A DNA stretch of 59,895 nt from contig NZ_JAELTI010000024.1 of NCBI RefSeq assembly GCF_016428755.1, forward strand, positions 1-59,895, written 5' to 3'. The DNA is from Allobosea sp. ASV33 (GTDB lineage Bacteria > Pseudomonadota > Alphaproteobacteria > Rhizobiales > Beijerinckiaceae). The translations under genes were made by a program, and so were the position numbers. Under the pieces are notes generated by a model that saw only the letters and a list, made by a program, of their open reading frames with translations, ran no database searches and had not been told where the DNA came from. This document shows positions 26,092-35,044 of the stretch, one piece after another (positions within the stretch are counted from its first letter, which is position 1; every line of letters begins with the position of its first letter).

Positions 26092-27423
26092 ATGTCATCG
26101 CCCCGTCAGCTCCATCTCGGAGCCTTCATGCGCCCGGTCAGCATCCACACCGGCGCCTGGCGCTATCCCGGCGCCTATCCGGACGCCAATTTCAACTTCG
26201 CCCATCTGAAGCGCTTCGCCAGGAAGCTAGAAGCCGGGAAATTCGACGCCTTCTTCATGGCGGACCACCTGGCCGTGTTGAACATGCCGGTCGAGGCCCT
26301 CAAGCGCAGCCATACCGTCACCTCGTTCGAGCCGTTCACGCTTCTGTCGGCACTCGCGGGCGCAACCGAGCGCATCGGCCTCGTCGCAACGGCCTCGACC
26401 ACCTTCGACGCGCCTTATCATGTCGCCCGGCGCTTCGCTTCGCTGGATCATATCAGCGGCGGCCGCGCCGGCTGGAACATCGTCACCACCTCGAATCCCG
26501 ATGCTGCGCTTAATTTCGGCCTCACCGAGCATAAGGAGCATGGCGAGCGCTATGACCGGGCGCGCGAATTCTACGATGTCGTCACCGGCCTGTGGGATTC
26601 CTTCGCCGACGACGCCTTCACCCGCGACCGCGAAAGCGGACTCTATTTCGATCCCGACCGGATGCATGTGCTCGACCATAAGGGCGAGCACCTTTCGGTG
26701 CGAGGTCCGCTCAATATAGCCCGGCCGGTGCAGGGCTGGCCTGTCATCGTCCAGGCCGGCGCCTCGGAGGCCGGCCGCCAGCTCGCAGCCGAGACGGCGG
26801 AAGCCGTCTTCGCCGCCCACCGCACCCTCGCAGAGGGGCAGGCCTTCTACGCCGACATCAAGGGCCGGATGGCGAAGTTCGGCCGCGATCCCGATCACCT
26901 CAAGATCCTTCCGGGCGTCCTCGTCGTGGTCGGTGACAGCGTCGAGGAAGCCCGCGAGAAGCGTGCGCTGCTCGATTCCTTCGTGCATTACGATAGCGCC
27001 ATCGCCTCGCTGTCGATCGCGCTCGGCCATGACGCCTCGGGCTTTGACCCGGACGGGCCCCTGCCAAAAATCCCCGACACCAACGCCAGCAAGAGCGGGC
27101 GCGAGCGCACCATCGCGCTGGCGCGCGACGAGAACCTGACTGTGCGCCAACTCGCCCAGCGCCTTGGCGGCTATGGCGGTCTCGCCTTCGTCGGCACCCC
27201 CGCGACCATTGCCGACGCCATGGAGCAATGGCTCGTGGAGCGTGGCAGCGACGGCTTCAACATCATGTTCCCCTACCTGCCGGAGGGCCTCGACGATTTC
27301 GTCGACAAGGTCGTGCCGGAGTTGCAGCGCCGCGGTCTGTTCCGGACAGAATATGCAGGCACCACGCTGCGCGACCATCTCGGCCTGCCGCGCCCAGCCA
27401 ATCGCTTCTTCGCCGGCCGGTAA
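26092..27423 (+). CDS. NtaA/SnaA-type flavin-dependent monooxygenase
   Basis: This 443-residue LLM enzyme begins MSSPRQLHLGAFMRPVSIHT and carries KRFARKLEAGKFDAFFMADH near residue 42, GLVATASTTFDAPYHVARRFAS near residue 98, SGGRAGWNIVTT near residue 123 and VIVQAGASEAGRQLAA near residue 219. Domain order and length match NtaA/DszA-type monooxygenases that use FMNH2. The ATG at 26092 lies 6 residues into the longest frame and has an AGCAGGTC sequence upstream. It is followed by a hairpin and then a regulatory-looking stretch before the next transporter. Confidence 0.9.
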   Translation: MSSPRQLHLGAFMRPVSIHTGAWRYPGAYPDANFNFAHLKRFARKLEAGKFDAFFMADHLAVLNMPVEALKRSHTVTSFEPFTLLSALAGATERIGLVATASTTFDAPYHVARRFASLDHISGGRAGWNIVTTSNPDAALNFGLTEHKEHGERYDRAREFYDVVTGLWDSFADDAFTRDRESGLYFDPDRMHVLDHKGEHLSVRGPLNIARPVQGWPVIVQAGASEAGRQLAAETAEAVFAAHRTLAEGQAFYADIKGRMAKFGRDPDHLKILPGVLVVVGDSVEEAREKRALLDSFVHYDSAIASLSIALGHDASGFDPDGPLPKIPDTNASKSGRERTIALARDENLTVRQLAQRLGGYGGLAFVGTPATIADAMEQWLVERGSDGFNIMFPYLPEGLDDFVDKVVPELQRRGLFRTEYAGTTLRDHLGLPRPANRFFAGR

Positions 27424-27450
27424 CGGCTCGAATGCGTGGCATTGGGCCTT

Positions 27451-27470
27451 CTGCGCGGCTCTCCGCGCAG
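27451..27470 (+). terminator. Perfect hairpin after NtaA-type gene
   Basis: CTGCGCGG and CCGCGCAG form a perfect 8-bp stem with a CTCT loop, 27 bases after the stop codon. No T-run follows, so termination strength is uncertain. Confidence 0.5.
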
Positions 27471-27549
27471 TTCCAAACACAGCCCTGGCAATCGCGGAGA
27501 TCGAACCATCCTTCCAGGGCTTCGTTGGAAGCGAATCCTTGCCCGTAAC

Positions 27550-27573
27550 CGAATGTATTTGAAAAGACATTCG
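27550..27573. promoter_or_regulatory. Inverted repeat, operator-like
   Basis: CGAATGT and ACATTCG are perfect 7-base arms separated by 10 bases of AT-rich sequence. It lies in the 304-bp stretch between the NtaA-type gene and the small frame at 27728, where no larger gene is seen. The arms and spacing fit a dimeric repressor or activator site. No regulator is identified. Confidence 0.4.
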
Positions 27574-27727
27574 ATTGACGGAGAGCCGGCACCGAATGAT
27601 GATTACTACCATCGACATGGGTCAAACCATGACGATCGCGGGATTTGTTGGAGCAGCTTGCGCCGCGTCACCAATGCTAAAAGCACCACGCGCATTGCCG
27701 TGGGCTCCTTTGCTTGAAGGAAGACCC

Positions 27728-27829
27728 ATGATCATCCCGTTCAATTTCATCGTCCACGCGCTGCTGCGCCTGTCGGCATTCCTGCATTGGACGCGCACTG
27801 GCGAGCCCCGCCGCCGCAGCGACAGGTAG
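27728..27829 (+). CDS. Small open reading frame, 33 codons, unknown
   Basis: An ATG with a well-placed AAGGAAG ribosome site opens a 33-residue frame (MIIPFNFIVHALLRLSAF and a basic tail with GEPRRRSDR). The first 20 residues are hydrophobic and the tail is positively charged, as in a small membrane-associated peptide or a leader peptide. It ends 112 bases before the first codon of the next transporter gene. I do not recognise the product. It could equally be a chance frame, although the ribosome site is better than for many larger genes here. Confidence 0.35.
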   Translation: MIIPFNFIVHALLRLSAFLHWTRTGEPRRRSDR

Positions 27830-27941
27830 CGCGGCGCCGTCACACGCCCCGACCGAAAATCGATCTCCGAAACGTCGAAGGCTTCAGTTCGCGGCCATCC
27901 TTGGCCCGCGCCAGTGCCGCATTGTCTCCGAAAGCACTTCC

Positions 27942-29615
27942 ATGAACCAGTCAGATCATCCAACCCGACACGGCACCTCCCAGCCTCGCGATCCGCGAAC
28001 CGCCAAGGCGCGGCGTCTTCATCGGCGTGCAGTAATTGCAGCTATCGCTATTCTCGCGACCGGATCCACCGTCCTCGCCGCCGAAAATCAGGTTGGGAGC
28101 CAGCCGATCGCCGGAGGCACGCTGACCTTCGGCCTGGCGAGCGACACCGCGATCATCGACCCTTCGATCACCGGCAGTTCGATCACGGCGCTGATCACCC
28201 GCAACCTTGTCGACTCTCTCATCGGCCAGGCCGAGGACAACCGTTTCACGCCTTGGCTCGCCGAACGCTGGGAGGTGAATGCCGACAACACGGTCTACAC
28301 CTTCCATCTGCGCCGCGGCGTGACCTTCAGCGACGGCACGCCGCTTGATGCGGCCGCCGTCAAGTTCAACTTCGACCGGATTCTCGATCCCAAGACGACA
28401 TCAAGCTATTCCAAGTCCCTGCTCGGTCCGGTCGCGGAGATCGCGGCGCCAGACGCGGCGACGGTGGTGATCTCCTACAAGCAATCCTTCGCGCCACTGC
28501 TGCAGGGCCTGAGCCTGCCCTATCTCGGCATTCAGTCTCCGACCTATCTGCGCGAGGTCAAGAGCACGACCAACACTGTCGTCGGCTCCGGCCCCTTCGT
28601 GCTTGAAAGCTTCACCAAGGGCAGCGGCAGCCGGTTGACCAGGCGCGCCGACTACAACTGGGGCCCGGGCTATGCCGCGCATCAAGGCCCGGCTCATCTC
28701 GACGCCATCGTGTTCCGCTATCTGCCGGAATCCTCGGTTCGCCTCGGCGCGCTGAGCAGCGGACAGGTGCAGGCGATCGACGAGGTGCCGCCGGCCAATT
28801 TCCGCTCCGTCCAGGCCGATAATCGCCTCCAGGTGGTGACGCGCGAAAACCCCGGCGTGAACCGCTCGCTGTTCCTCAACACCAGCAAGGGCCCCTTCGC
28901 AGACGTCCGCGTCCGTCAGGCCTTCCAGAGCGCGATCGATGCGCCCAATGCGGTCAAGGCTGCCTATTTCGGTAGCCTCAAGGCGGCCGACAACATCTTC
29001 GGCCCCTCGACGCTCTATTACGACCCGAAGATCGCGCAAAGCTGGGGCTTCGATCCGCAGAAAGCCGCGAAGCTGCTCGACGAGGCCGGCTGGACCGCCA
29101 AGGACGGCGACGGCATCCGCTCGAAAGGCGGCGAACGCCTCAGTGTCCGCTTCGTCTACGATGCCGCGGCATGGGGTGCCTCAGACCTCACCGTCGCCCA
29201 GGCCGTGCAGTTCTCGGTCAAGAAGGCGGGCTTCGACCTGCAGCTCGACCCCGTCGATGCCGGCGGCTATACCGCCCGCACGGCCGCGAACGACTACGAC
29301 CTCACCTCGCTCTATTATGTCCGCGCCGAGCCGGACATCCTGCGCACCGTCTTCCATTCGGCCTATATCCCGCCGAACGGCGCCAACAATGCGCGGGTGA
29401 AGAGCCTCGACGAGATCCTGACCAAGGCGATCGGCGCCTCCGGTGACGAGCGGAAGCGCCTCTATGGCCAGGCCCAGGCCGAGATCATCGGCCAGGCCTA
29501 TGCAGTGCCGCTCTATGTCGTGGCCTATCAGCTCGGCGCCTCGAAGAAGCTGCAAGGCGTCAGCTGGGCGACGAACGCGAAGCCGAATCTCTACGATGCC
29601 TGGCTGTCTCGCTAG
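27942..29615 (+). CDS. Peptide-type ABC transporter substrate-binding protein
   Basis: This 557-residue SBP_bac_5 protein has a long N-terminal extension of about 25 polar residues before the signal peptide core (RRAVIAAIAILATGSTVLAAEN). Landmarks are GGTLTFGLASDTAIIDPSITG near residue 58, FHLRRGVTFSDGTPLDAAAV near residue 120, GSGPFVLESF near residue 212 and LPESSVRLGALSSGQVQAID near residue 261. It starts the third peptide-type transporter unit (to 33088) and resembles the 15635 and 17322 proteins more than the 3804 one. Confidence 0.9.
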   Translation: MNQSDHPTRHGTSQPRDPRTAKARRLHRRAVIAAIAILATGSTVLAAENQVGSQPIAGGTLTFGLASDTAIIDPSITGSSITALITRNLVDSLIGQAEDNRFTPWLAERWEVNADNTVYTFHLRRGVTFSDGTPLDAAAVKFNFDRILDPKTTSSYSKSLLGPVAEIAAPDAATVVISYKQSFAPLLQGLSLPYLGIQSPTYLREVKSTTNTVVGSGPFVLESFTKGSGSRLTRRADYNWGPGYAAHQGPAHLDAIVFRYLPESSVRLGALSSGQVQAIDEVPPANFRSVQADNRLQVVTRENPGVNRSLFLNTSKGPFADVRVRQAFQSAIDAPNAVKAAYFGSLKAADNIFGPSTLYYDPKIAQSWGFDPQKAAKLLDEAGWTAKDGDGIRSKGGERLSVRFVYDAAAWGASDLTVAQAVQFSVKKAGFDLQLDPVDAGGYTARTAANDYDLTSLYYVRAEPDILRTVFHSAYIPPNGANNARVKSLDEILTKAIGASGDERKRLYGQAQAEIIGQAYAVPLYVVAYQLGASKKLQGVSWATNAKPNLYDAWLSR

Positions 29616-29625
29616 CGCCTTGCCG

Positions 29626-30546
29626 ATGGCGCTCCGGCGCTTCGGAATTATCGCGGCCGTGCTCTGGGGCGCGGCCACCATCACCTTCGTCGCGGTCAAG
29701 GCGATCCCAGGCGACCCTGTTGCGATCCTCACCGGCGGCGAGAACGTCGTCGACGCCGCCGAGCGCGAGGCGCTCGTTCGGCAATTCGGCCTCGACCAGC
29801 CGCTGCCCGTGCAATATCTGCGCTACATCGGCCAGGCCCTGCGCGGTGATTTCGGCGATAGCTACCAGTACCGGCAGCCAGTCCTCGAGGTCATCGGCGA
29901 GGCGGCCGGGCCGACGCTCCAGCTCGCCGGGACCGCGATGGCACTGGCTCTCGGGCTTGCCTTCGTCAGCGCGCTCGCGACCGCCGGGCGGCGCAAGGGA
30001 TTGCGAACCGTCCTCGCCGGGCTAGAGCTCGCCGTGCTGAGCACCCCGGTCTACTGGGTCGGGCTCCTGCTCCTGACGGTCTTCAGCTTCTATCTCGGAT
30101 GGTTCCCGATCATCGGCGGCGAAGGCATCCATGCGCTCATCCTGCCCGCCATTGCGTTGTGTCTCCCGCTCGCCGCCCTGCTGGCGCAGGTTCTGCGCGA
30201 CGGGCTGGAAGAAGCCTTGTTGCAGCCCTTCGCCCTGACAGTGCGGACACGCGGCGTCAGCGAGACGCAACTGCGCCTGCGCCATGCTTTACGCCATGCC
30301 GCGCTCGCGGTCTCGACATTGACCGGCACGCTCTTCGCCGGCGTCCTGGCCGGTTCGATCCTGACGGAGACAGTATTCGGAAGGGCCGGCGTCGGCCAGA
30401 TCACCCTGCAGGCGATCAAGACGCGCGACATGCCCTTGCTGCTGGGTCTCGTGATGCTGTCGGCACTCGTTTCGGTGCTGATCAACCTCGCCGTCGATGC
30501 GCTCTATCTGCTTATCGATCCGCGGCTGCGGAGGGCGGCGCGATGA
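29626..30546 (+). CDS. Dipeptide-type ABC transporter permease (DppB-like)
   Basis: This 306-residue permease starts MALRRFGIIAAVLWGAATIT; an in-frame ATG at 29596 inside the previous gene is less likely. Landmarks are VKAIPGDPVAILTGGEN near residue 23, LDQPLPVQYLRYIGQALRGDFG near residue 55, the EAA loop (TVRTRGVSETQLRLRHALRH) near residue 205 and VFGRAGVGQITLQAI near residue 248. It is ATGA-coupled to the next permease gene. Confidence 0.92.
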   Translation: MALRRFGIIAAVLWGAATITFVAVKAIPGDPVAILTGGENVVDAAEREALVRQFGLDQPLPVQYLRYIGQALRGDFGDSYQYRQPVLEVIGEAAGPTLQLAGTAMALALGLAFVSALATAGRRKGLRTVLAGLELAVLSTPVYWVGLLLLTVFSFYLGWFPIIGGEGIHALILPAIALCLPLAALLAQVLRDGLEEALLQPFALTVRTRGVSETQLRLRHALRHAALAVSTLTGTLFAGVLAGSILTETVFGRAGVGQITLQAIKTRDMPLLLGLVMLSALVSVLINLAVDALYLLIDPRLRRAAR

Positions 30547-31409
30547 GCCAGGCCCTCGACATCGTCGCGCGCGTCCGCATCGGTAACCGAGCCGGGAATC
30601 CGTGGCGCGCGCCGGGGCTCGTCATCCCGCTCGCCTTCGTGCTGCTTCTCCTCGCCGCGGTCGCGCTGCCGCACTGGTTCACCGCGCTCGCACCCGATGC
30701 GGTCGATACCGATGCGATCCTGCTGCCGCCCGGCCCCGCGCATTGGTTCGGAACCGACCAGCTCGGCCGCGACGTGTTCACGCGCGTCGTCTATGGAGCC
30801 TCGCAATCCCTCGGCATCGGCATCGGCGCGACGCTGATCGGCTGCGCGGGCGGCGTCGTGTTGGGCACAGCGGCGGGGCTGACCCCGCCCGTCCTGCAGC
30901 GCCTGCTCGTGCGACTGATCGACATCCTACTCGCCTTCCCGGAAATCCTGCTCGCTTTGCTGCTCATCGCCGTGCTGGGCCGGGGGCCGACGAACACGCT
31001 GCTGGCCGTCGGGCTGTCCAGCATCGCGGGCTATGCCCGGCTGGTGCGCTCGCAGGTGCTGCGGGTCTGGCAATCCGGCTATGTCGAGCATGCCGTCTCG
31101 CTCGGCGAGTCCACGCCAGCGATCATCGCCCGCCATGTCGTGCCGAATGCGGTACGGCCACTCGTCGTCCTGGCCACGATCGGCGTCGGCAACGCCGTGC
31201 TGTCGGCTTCGGCCCTGAGCTTCATCGGGCTCGGCGTCGTGCCGCCCGCCGCCGAATGGGGGGCTCTGCTGGCTGACGGGCGCAACTTCCTGGATACCGC
31301 GCCCTGGATCAGCTTTTTGCCCGCGACCGTCGTTGCGGTCTCCGTCATCGCGATCACCATCCTCGGGCGGCGCCTGCAGCTCCTGCTCTCACATGGAAGC
31401 GTGCCATGA
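30543..31409 (+). CDS. Dipeptide-type ABC transporter permease (DppC-like)
   Basis: This 288-residue permease carries WFGTDQLGRDVFTRVVYGAS near residue 68, the EAA loop (GYVEHAVSLGESTPAIIARH) near residue 179 and SALSFIGLGVVPPAAEWGAL near residue 222. Both its ends overlap the neighbouring genes by ATGA, so permeases and ATPase are made in step. Confidence 0.92.
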   Translation: MSQALDIVARVRIGNRAGNPWRAPGLVIPLAFVLLLLAAVALPHWFTALAPDAVDTDAILLPPGPAHWFGTDQLGRDVFTRVVYGASQSLGIGIGATLIGCAGGVVLGTAAGLTPPVLQRLLVRLIDILLAFPEILLALLLIAVLGRGPTNTLLAVGLSSIAGYARLVRSQVLRVWQSGYVEHAVSLGESTPAIIARHVVPNAVRPLVVLATIGVGNAVLSASALSFIGLGVVPPAAEWGALLADGRNFLDTAPWISFLPATVVAVSVIAITILGRRLQLLLSHGSVP

Positions 31410-33088
31410 ACGTCCAGCTCGTAGGGCGGCAGGACCTGACGCTGGCCGCGCCGGCTTCCCGCGGCACAATCCTTGAGGTCGAGGATCTGCACATCGCCTT
31501 CCCGAGTCGGCTGGGACCGCGGGAGGTCGTGCGCGGCATCTCCTTCCAAATCGGCGCCGGCGAGATTCTCGCGATCGTAGGCGAATCTGGCTCGGGAAAA
31601 TCGGTCACCGCCCGCGCGCTCGTGGGGCTGGCGGGGCCTGGGTCGCAAGTGCATGCCAAGGCGCTGCGCCTCGCAGATCATGACGGTGAGCCGCGCAGCT
31701 TGACCGGCCTGTCCGAGCGGCAATGGTCGAGGATCAGGGGGCGGAAGATCGGCTTCGTGCTGCAGGACGCACTGGTTTCGCTCGATCCCTTGCGCACGAT
31801 CGGGCGAGAGGTCGGCGAGCCGCTCCTGACCCATGGACTGCTTCCGCGCAATGAAATCGGCAAGGAGATCGAGACCCTGCTCGCCCGCGTCGGCATTCCC
31901 GACCCGGCGGTTCGGGCGGCACAATATCCTCACGAGCTATCGGGCGGACTGCGACAGCGGGCGCTCATCGCTTCGGCACTGGCCGCGCGGCCACGCCTGC
32001 TCATCGCCGACGAGCCGACCACGGCGCTGGATGTCACCGTCCAGCAGCAGATCCTCGGCGTCTTCCAGGCGCTGGCCAAGGCCGGGCACGGCATTCTGCT
32101 GATCACACACGACCTGGCCGTCGCCGCCCAACTCGCCGACCGGATCGCCGTCATGCAGAACGGCGAACTGGTCGAGACCGGCCCGGCGCGGGCGGTCCTG
32201 CGGGACCCGCGTCATGAATATACGCAGCGCCTTCTGTCCGCCGTGCCGAGCGCGGCGACACGCGGGCGCTGGCTTTCGACGCAAGGGACCCGGCCCGCGA
32301 AACCTCCGCAGCCCGAGCGGGTGGAGCCGATCCTCGCGCTGCGCGACATCGCGGTGCGTTTCACCCGTCCGGATCGCAGTGTCACCCATGCCGCCAACGG
32401 CGTCTCGCTCCACGTCCATCCCGGCGCGACGCTTGGCATCGTAGGGGAATCGGGCTCCGGCAAGACCACGATCGGCAAGGTCGCGCTTGCGCTGCGAAAG
32501 CCCGACGCAGGCGAGGTCCTCTTCCGTGGCCACGCCTGGAGTCAGCTGTCGGAACGCCAGCGCCGACCACTGCGCCGTCATATCCAGACGATAGTTCAGG
32601 ATCCGTTGAACTCCTTCGACCCGCGCTACACCGTCGAGCGGATCATCGAGCAGCCGCTGCTCCTGCACACCGATCTCGCCAAAGCGGAGCGGTCAGCGCG
32701 CGCACAGGAATTGATCCAGCTCGTCAATTTGCCGCCGGATGTACTCGACCGACGGCCGACTGCCTTGTCGGGCGGCCAACGACAGCGCGTCTCGATCGCG
32801 CAGGCGCTCGCCAGCGAGCCCGATCTGCTGATCTGCGACGAGCCCGTCTCCGCACTCGACGTCACCACGCAGGCACAGGTGCTCGACCTGCTGATCGCGC
32901 TCCAGCATCGCCTCGGGCTGGCCATGCTCTTCATCTCCCACGACCTTGGCGTCATCCGCCACATGAGCGACCGCATTGCCGTGATGAAGGACGGCGTGAT
33001 CGTCGAGACAGGCCCGGCCGATGACGTGTTCGACGCTCCGAAACACGACTATACGCGCCGGCTGCTCGCAGCGGTGCCGAGGCTTTAG
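31406..33088 (+). CDS. Dipeptide-type ABC transporter, two fused ATPase domains
   Basis: This 560-residue protein has two ABC ATPase domains. Domain 1: GESGSGKS near residue 57, [19 protein letters not shown]. Domain 2: GESGSGKT near residue 350, SGGQRQR, LLICDEPVSALD. It is closest in layout to the ATPase at 20892, which fits an old duplication of whole transporter units. It ends the unit begun at 27942 and is convergent with the hydrolase-like gene downstream. Confidence 0.92.
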   Translation: MNVQLVGRQDLTLAAPASRGTILEVEDLHIAFPSRLGPREVVRGISFQIGAGEILAIVGESGSGKSVTARALVGLAGPGSQVHAKALRLADHDGEPRSLTGLSERQWSRIRGRKIGFVLQDALVSLDPLRTIGREVGEPLLTHGLLPRNEIGKEIETLLARVGIPDPAVRAAQYPHELSGGLRQRALIASALAARPRLLIADEPTTALDVTVQQQILGVFQALAKAGHGILLITHDLAVAAQLADRIAVMQNGELVETGPARAVLRDPRHEYTQRLLSAVPSAATRGRWLSTQGTRPAKPPQPERVEPILALRDIAVRFTRPDRSVTHAANGVSLHVHPGATLGIVGESGSGKTTIGKVALALRKPDAGEVLFRGHAWSQLSERQRRPLRRHIQTIVQDPLNSFDPRYTVERIIEQPLLLHTDLAKAERSARAQELIQLVNLPPDVLDRRPTALSGGQRQRVSIAQALASEPDLLICDEPVSALDVTTQAQVLDLLIALQHRLGLAMLFISHDLGVIRHMSDRIAVMKDGVIVETGPADDVFDAPKHDYTRRLLAAVPRL

Positions 33089-33157
33089 CGAATTCTTTGT
33101 TGTCAGCCTGAAACGTCTCAAGCCGCCTCGGCGGTCCCCGGCGGCAGGAAACCGGTG

Positions 33158-33823
33158 TCAGTGGATCGGCAAGGGGAATACCCTCAATGCCAGAAACTCC
33201 CGGATCGTGGAGATCATCTCGCCTCCACTCGTCCCATGCGCAGAGCCAAGCCCGGCGACCCCGACCGGATCGAACTCGCCCAGCTCGCCATGCAGGACGA
33301 GGATGGGGCAACGCAGGTTCGGCAAAGCATGGTCCAGGGAGATATCGGACGACGACTCGGGAACCCGAGTCTGGCTTCGGATCATGATGAGGCCAAGACA
33401 GGCGGGTCCAGCCCAAGCGGCCGCCTCGGCCGCAATCGCTGTACCGCCGTCCTGACCACAGGCAATGAAGCTCTCGAAACCCGGAACTGCGCCGATCTGG
33501 CGTACCGCCTGCCGCTGCCAGCCCTCGGAATGCGGCAGCTCCGAAGAACGTTCGGAATGCCCGATGGCTGAGCAATCGAGAGCCACGATCATCTGTCCCG
33601 TTGCACGCGACAGGCGTGAGGGGAAATCTCCCCACGACCCGACGCTACCGGGCAGATCGTTGAATAGAACGATGGGGATGGAGCTATGCCCGCTTTCGCC
33701 CCACGTCTTCAGGGGTATCCGCCCCTGCGACGTTGAGATTGCACAATCCCGCTCCGATCCGTCCGGCATCATCTTGGCTTGAAGTCGGTTCCTGTCACCC
33801 ATCGCAGACGGATGATAATTCAT
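33158..33823 (-). CDS. Alpha/beta hydrolase-like protein with aspartate at the nucleophile position
   Basis: This 221-residue protein has an alpha/beta hydrolase core: IPIVLFNDLPGSVGSWGDFPSRLS near residue 49 with the oxyanion region, VALDCSAIGHSERS near residue 80, and the elbow ACGQDGGTAIA near residue 120. The elbow has Asp where most members have Ser, as in dehalogenase-like members. The usual lid domain between strands 6 and 7 is missing, so the protein is about 50-80 residues short. A histidine candidate is LGSAHGTSGG near residue 193. No good ribosome site was found. It may be a diverged or decaying gene. Confidence 0.55.
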   Translation of the reverse strand: MNYHPSAMGDRNRLQAKMMPDGSERDCAISTSQGRIPLKTWGESGHSSIPIVLFNDLPGSVGSWGDFPSRLSRATGQMIVALDCSAIGHSERSSELPHSEGWQRQAVRQIGAVPGFESFIACGQDGGTAIAAEAAAWAGPACLGLIMIRSQTRVPESSSDISLDHALPNLRCPILVLHGELGEFDPVGVAGLGSAHGTSGGEMISTIREFLALRVFPLPIH

Positions 33824-33973
33824 CCGCGAAGATTTATGATCTTTTCTGAAACATGAAACCAGGAAATTTGCCTACATACTTCACGTTATTCAAAATACTG
33901 TTTGATTGACCCCAGTATATCGACACCACAGACTCGCACCATTCGATGTAACCCGCATACCGAAGGTGTCGTG
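33824..33973 (+). promoter_or_regulatory. AT-rich promoter region of sulfonate-type transporter
   Basis: The 150 bases between the divergent hydrolase and binding-protein genes are clearly AT-rich and must hold the promoter of the sulfonate-type transporter unit. A short TATATCGACA stretch at 33916-33925 recalls the end of the 21-bp Rrf2 candidate sites, but overall agreement is only about half, so it is not called a site. Confidence 0.35.
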
Positions 33974-35005
33974 ATGGCGAATTCTCCAACCCGTTGGAGC
34001 CGCAGGCAGGCCGCGGCTGCGCTTGGCGGGCTTGCGATCTCGATCGGCACGCTGGGGAACGCTCATGCGGCCGAAGGCCAGTTGCGCATCGCCAAGCAAT
34101 TCGGCGTCGTCTATCTGCTGCTCGACGTCGCCGCGGAGCAAAAGCTCATCGAGAAGCACGGCAAGGCGGCCGGCGTCGATGTAAAGGTCGAATTCGTCCA
34201 GCTCTCCGGCGGCGCGGCGGTAAACGATGCCCTGGTCTCGGGCAGCATCGAGATCGCGGGGGCCGGCGTCGGCCCGTTGTTCACGCTATGGGACCGTACG
34301 AAGGGCAAGCAGAACGTCAAGGGCGTCGCCTCGCTCGGCAACTTTCCCTACTATCTCGTCACCAACAACCCGAACGTGAAGACGATCGCGGATTTAACGG
34401 AGAAGGACCGCATCGCCCTGCCGGCGGTCGGCGTGTCCGTGCAGTCGCGCATCCTGCAATGGGCTTCGGCCAAGCTGTGGGGCGACAAGGAATTCGCAAA
34501 GCTGGACAAGATCAGCGTTGCGCTGCCGCATCCGGAAGCTGCCGCCGCCATCATCAAGGGCGGCACCGAGATTACCGGGCATTTCGGCAATCCGCCGTTC
34601 CAGGAGCAGGAACTGGCTGAAAACCCGAATGCCCGCATCGTGCTCAATTCCTATGACGTGCAGGGCGGGCCAGCCTCGTCGACGGTGCTCTACGCCACCG
34701 AGAAGTTCTACGCGGAGGCGCCCAGGACCTACCGCGCCTTCCTCGACGCGCTGGACGAGGCCGCGAAATTCGTAACCGCCAATCCAGAGGCGGCCGCCGA
34801 TATCTATCTCAAGGCCAATGGCGGCAAGAGCAACCGGAAGCTCGTGCTGGAGATCATCAAGAGCCCGCAGGTCACCTTCAAGGTCGAACCGCAGAATACG
34901 CTCGGGCTCGGCCAGTTCCTGCAGCGGGTGGGCGCCATCAAGAACGAGCCCAAGGCGCTCTCCGATTACTTCTTCGCCGATCCGCGGATCGCGGCGGGCA
35001 GCTGA
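33974..35005 (+). CDS. Sulfonate/taurine-type ABC transporter substrate-binding protein
   Basis: This 343-residue protein starts at the ATG behind GAAGGTG and has a twin-arginine signal (SRRQAAAALGGLA) ending near AHAAEG at residue 33-36. The mature part fits the NMT1/SsuA/TauA-like binding proteins: LRIAKQFGVVYLLLDVAAE near residue 38, VEFVQLSGGAAVNDALVSGSIEIAGAG near residues 73-98 and KGVASLGNFPYYLVTNNP near residue 117. It feeds the ATPase and permease encoded next. The family imports taurine, alkanesulfonates, nitrate or pyrimidine precursors; the organosulfur context favours a sulfonate. Confidence 0.85.
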   Translation: MANSPTRWSRRQAAAALGGLAISIGTLGNAHAAEGQLRIAKQFGVVYLLLDVAAEQKLIEKHGKAAGVDVKVEFVQLSGGAAVNDALVSGSIEIAGAGVGPLFTLWDRTKGKQNVKGVASLGNFPYYLVTNNPNVKTIADLTEKDRIALPAVGVSVQSRILQWASAKLWGDKEFAKLDKISVALPHPEAAAAIIKGGTEITGHFGNPPFQEQELAENPNARIVLNSYDVQGGPASSTVLYATEKFYAEAPRTYRAFLDALDEAAKFVTANPEAAADIYLKANGGKSNRKLVLEIIKSPQVTFKVEPQNTLGLGQFLQRVGAIKNEPKALSDYFFADPRIAAGS

Positions 35006-35044
35006 ACTCGATGGACGTCGACACGGAATGAGCGGCAGCGCGCT

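Noticed and set aside
26227..27618. A 463-codon minus-strand frame opposite an NtaA-type gene
   Set aside because: It is antisense shadow of a well-supported monooxygenase gene.
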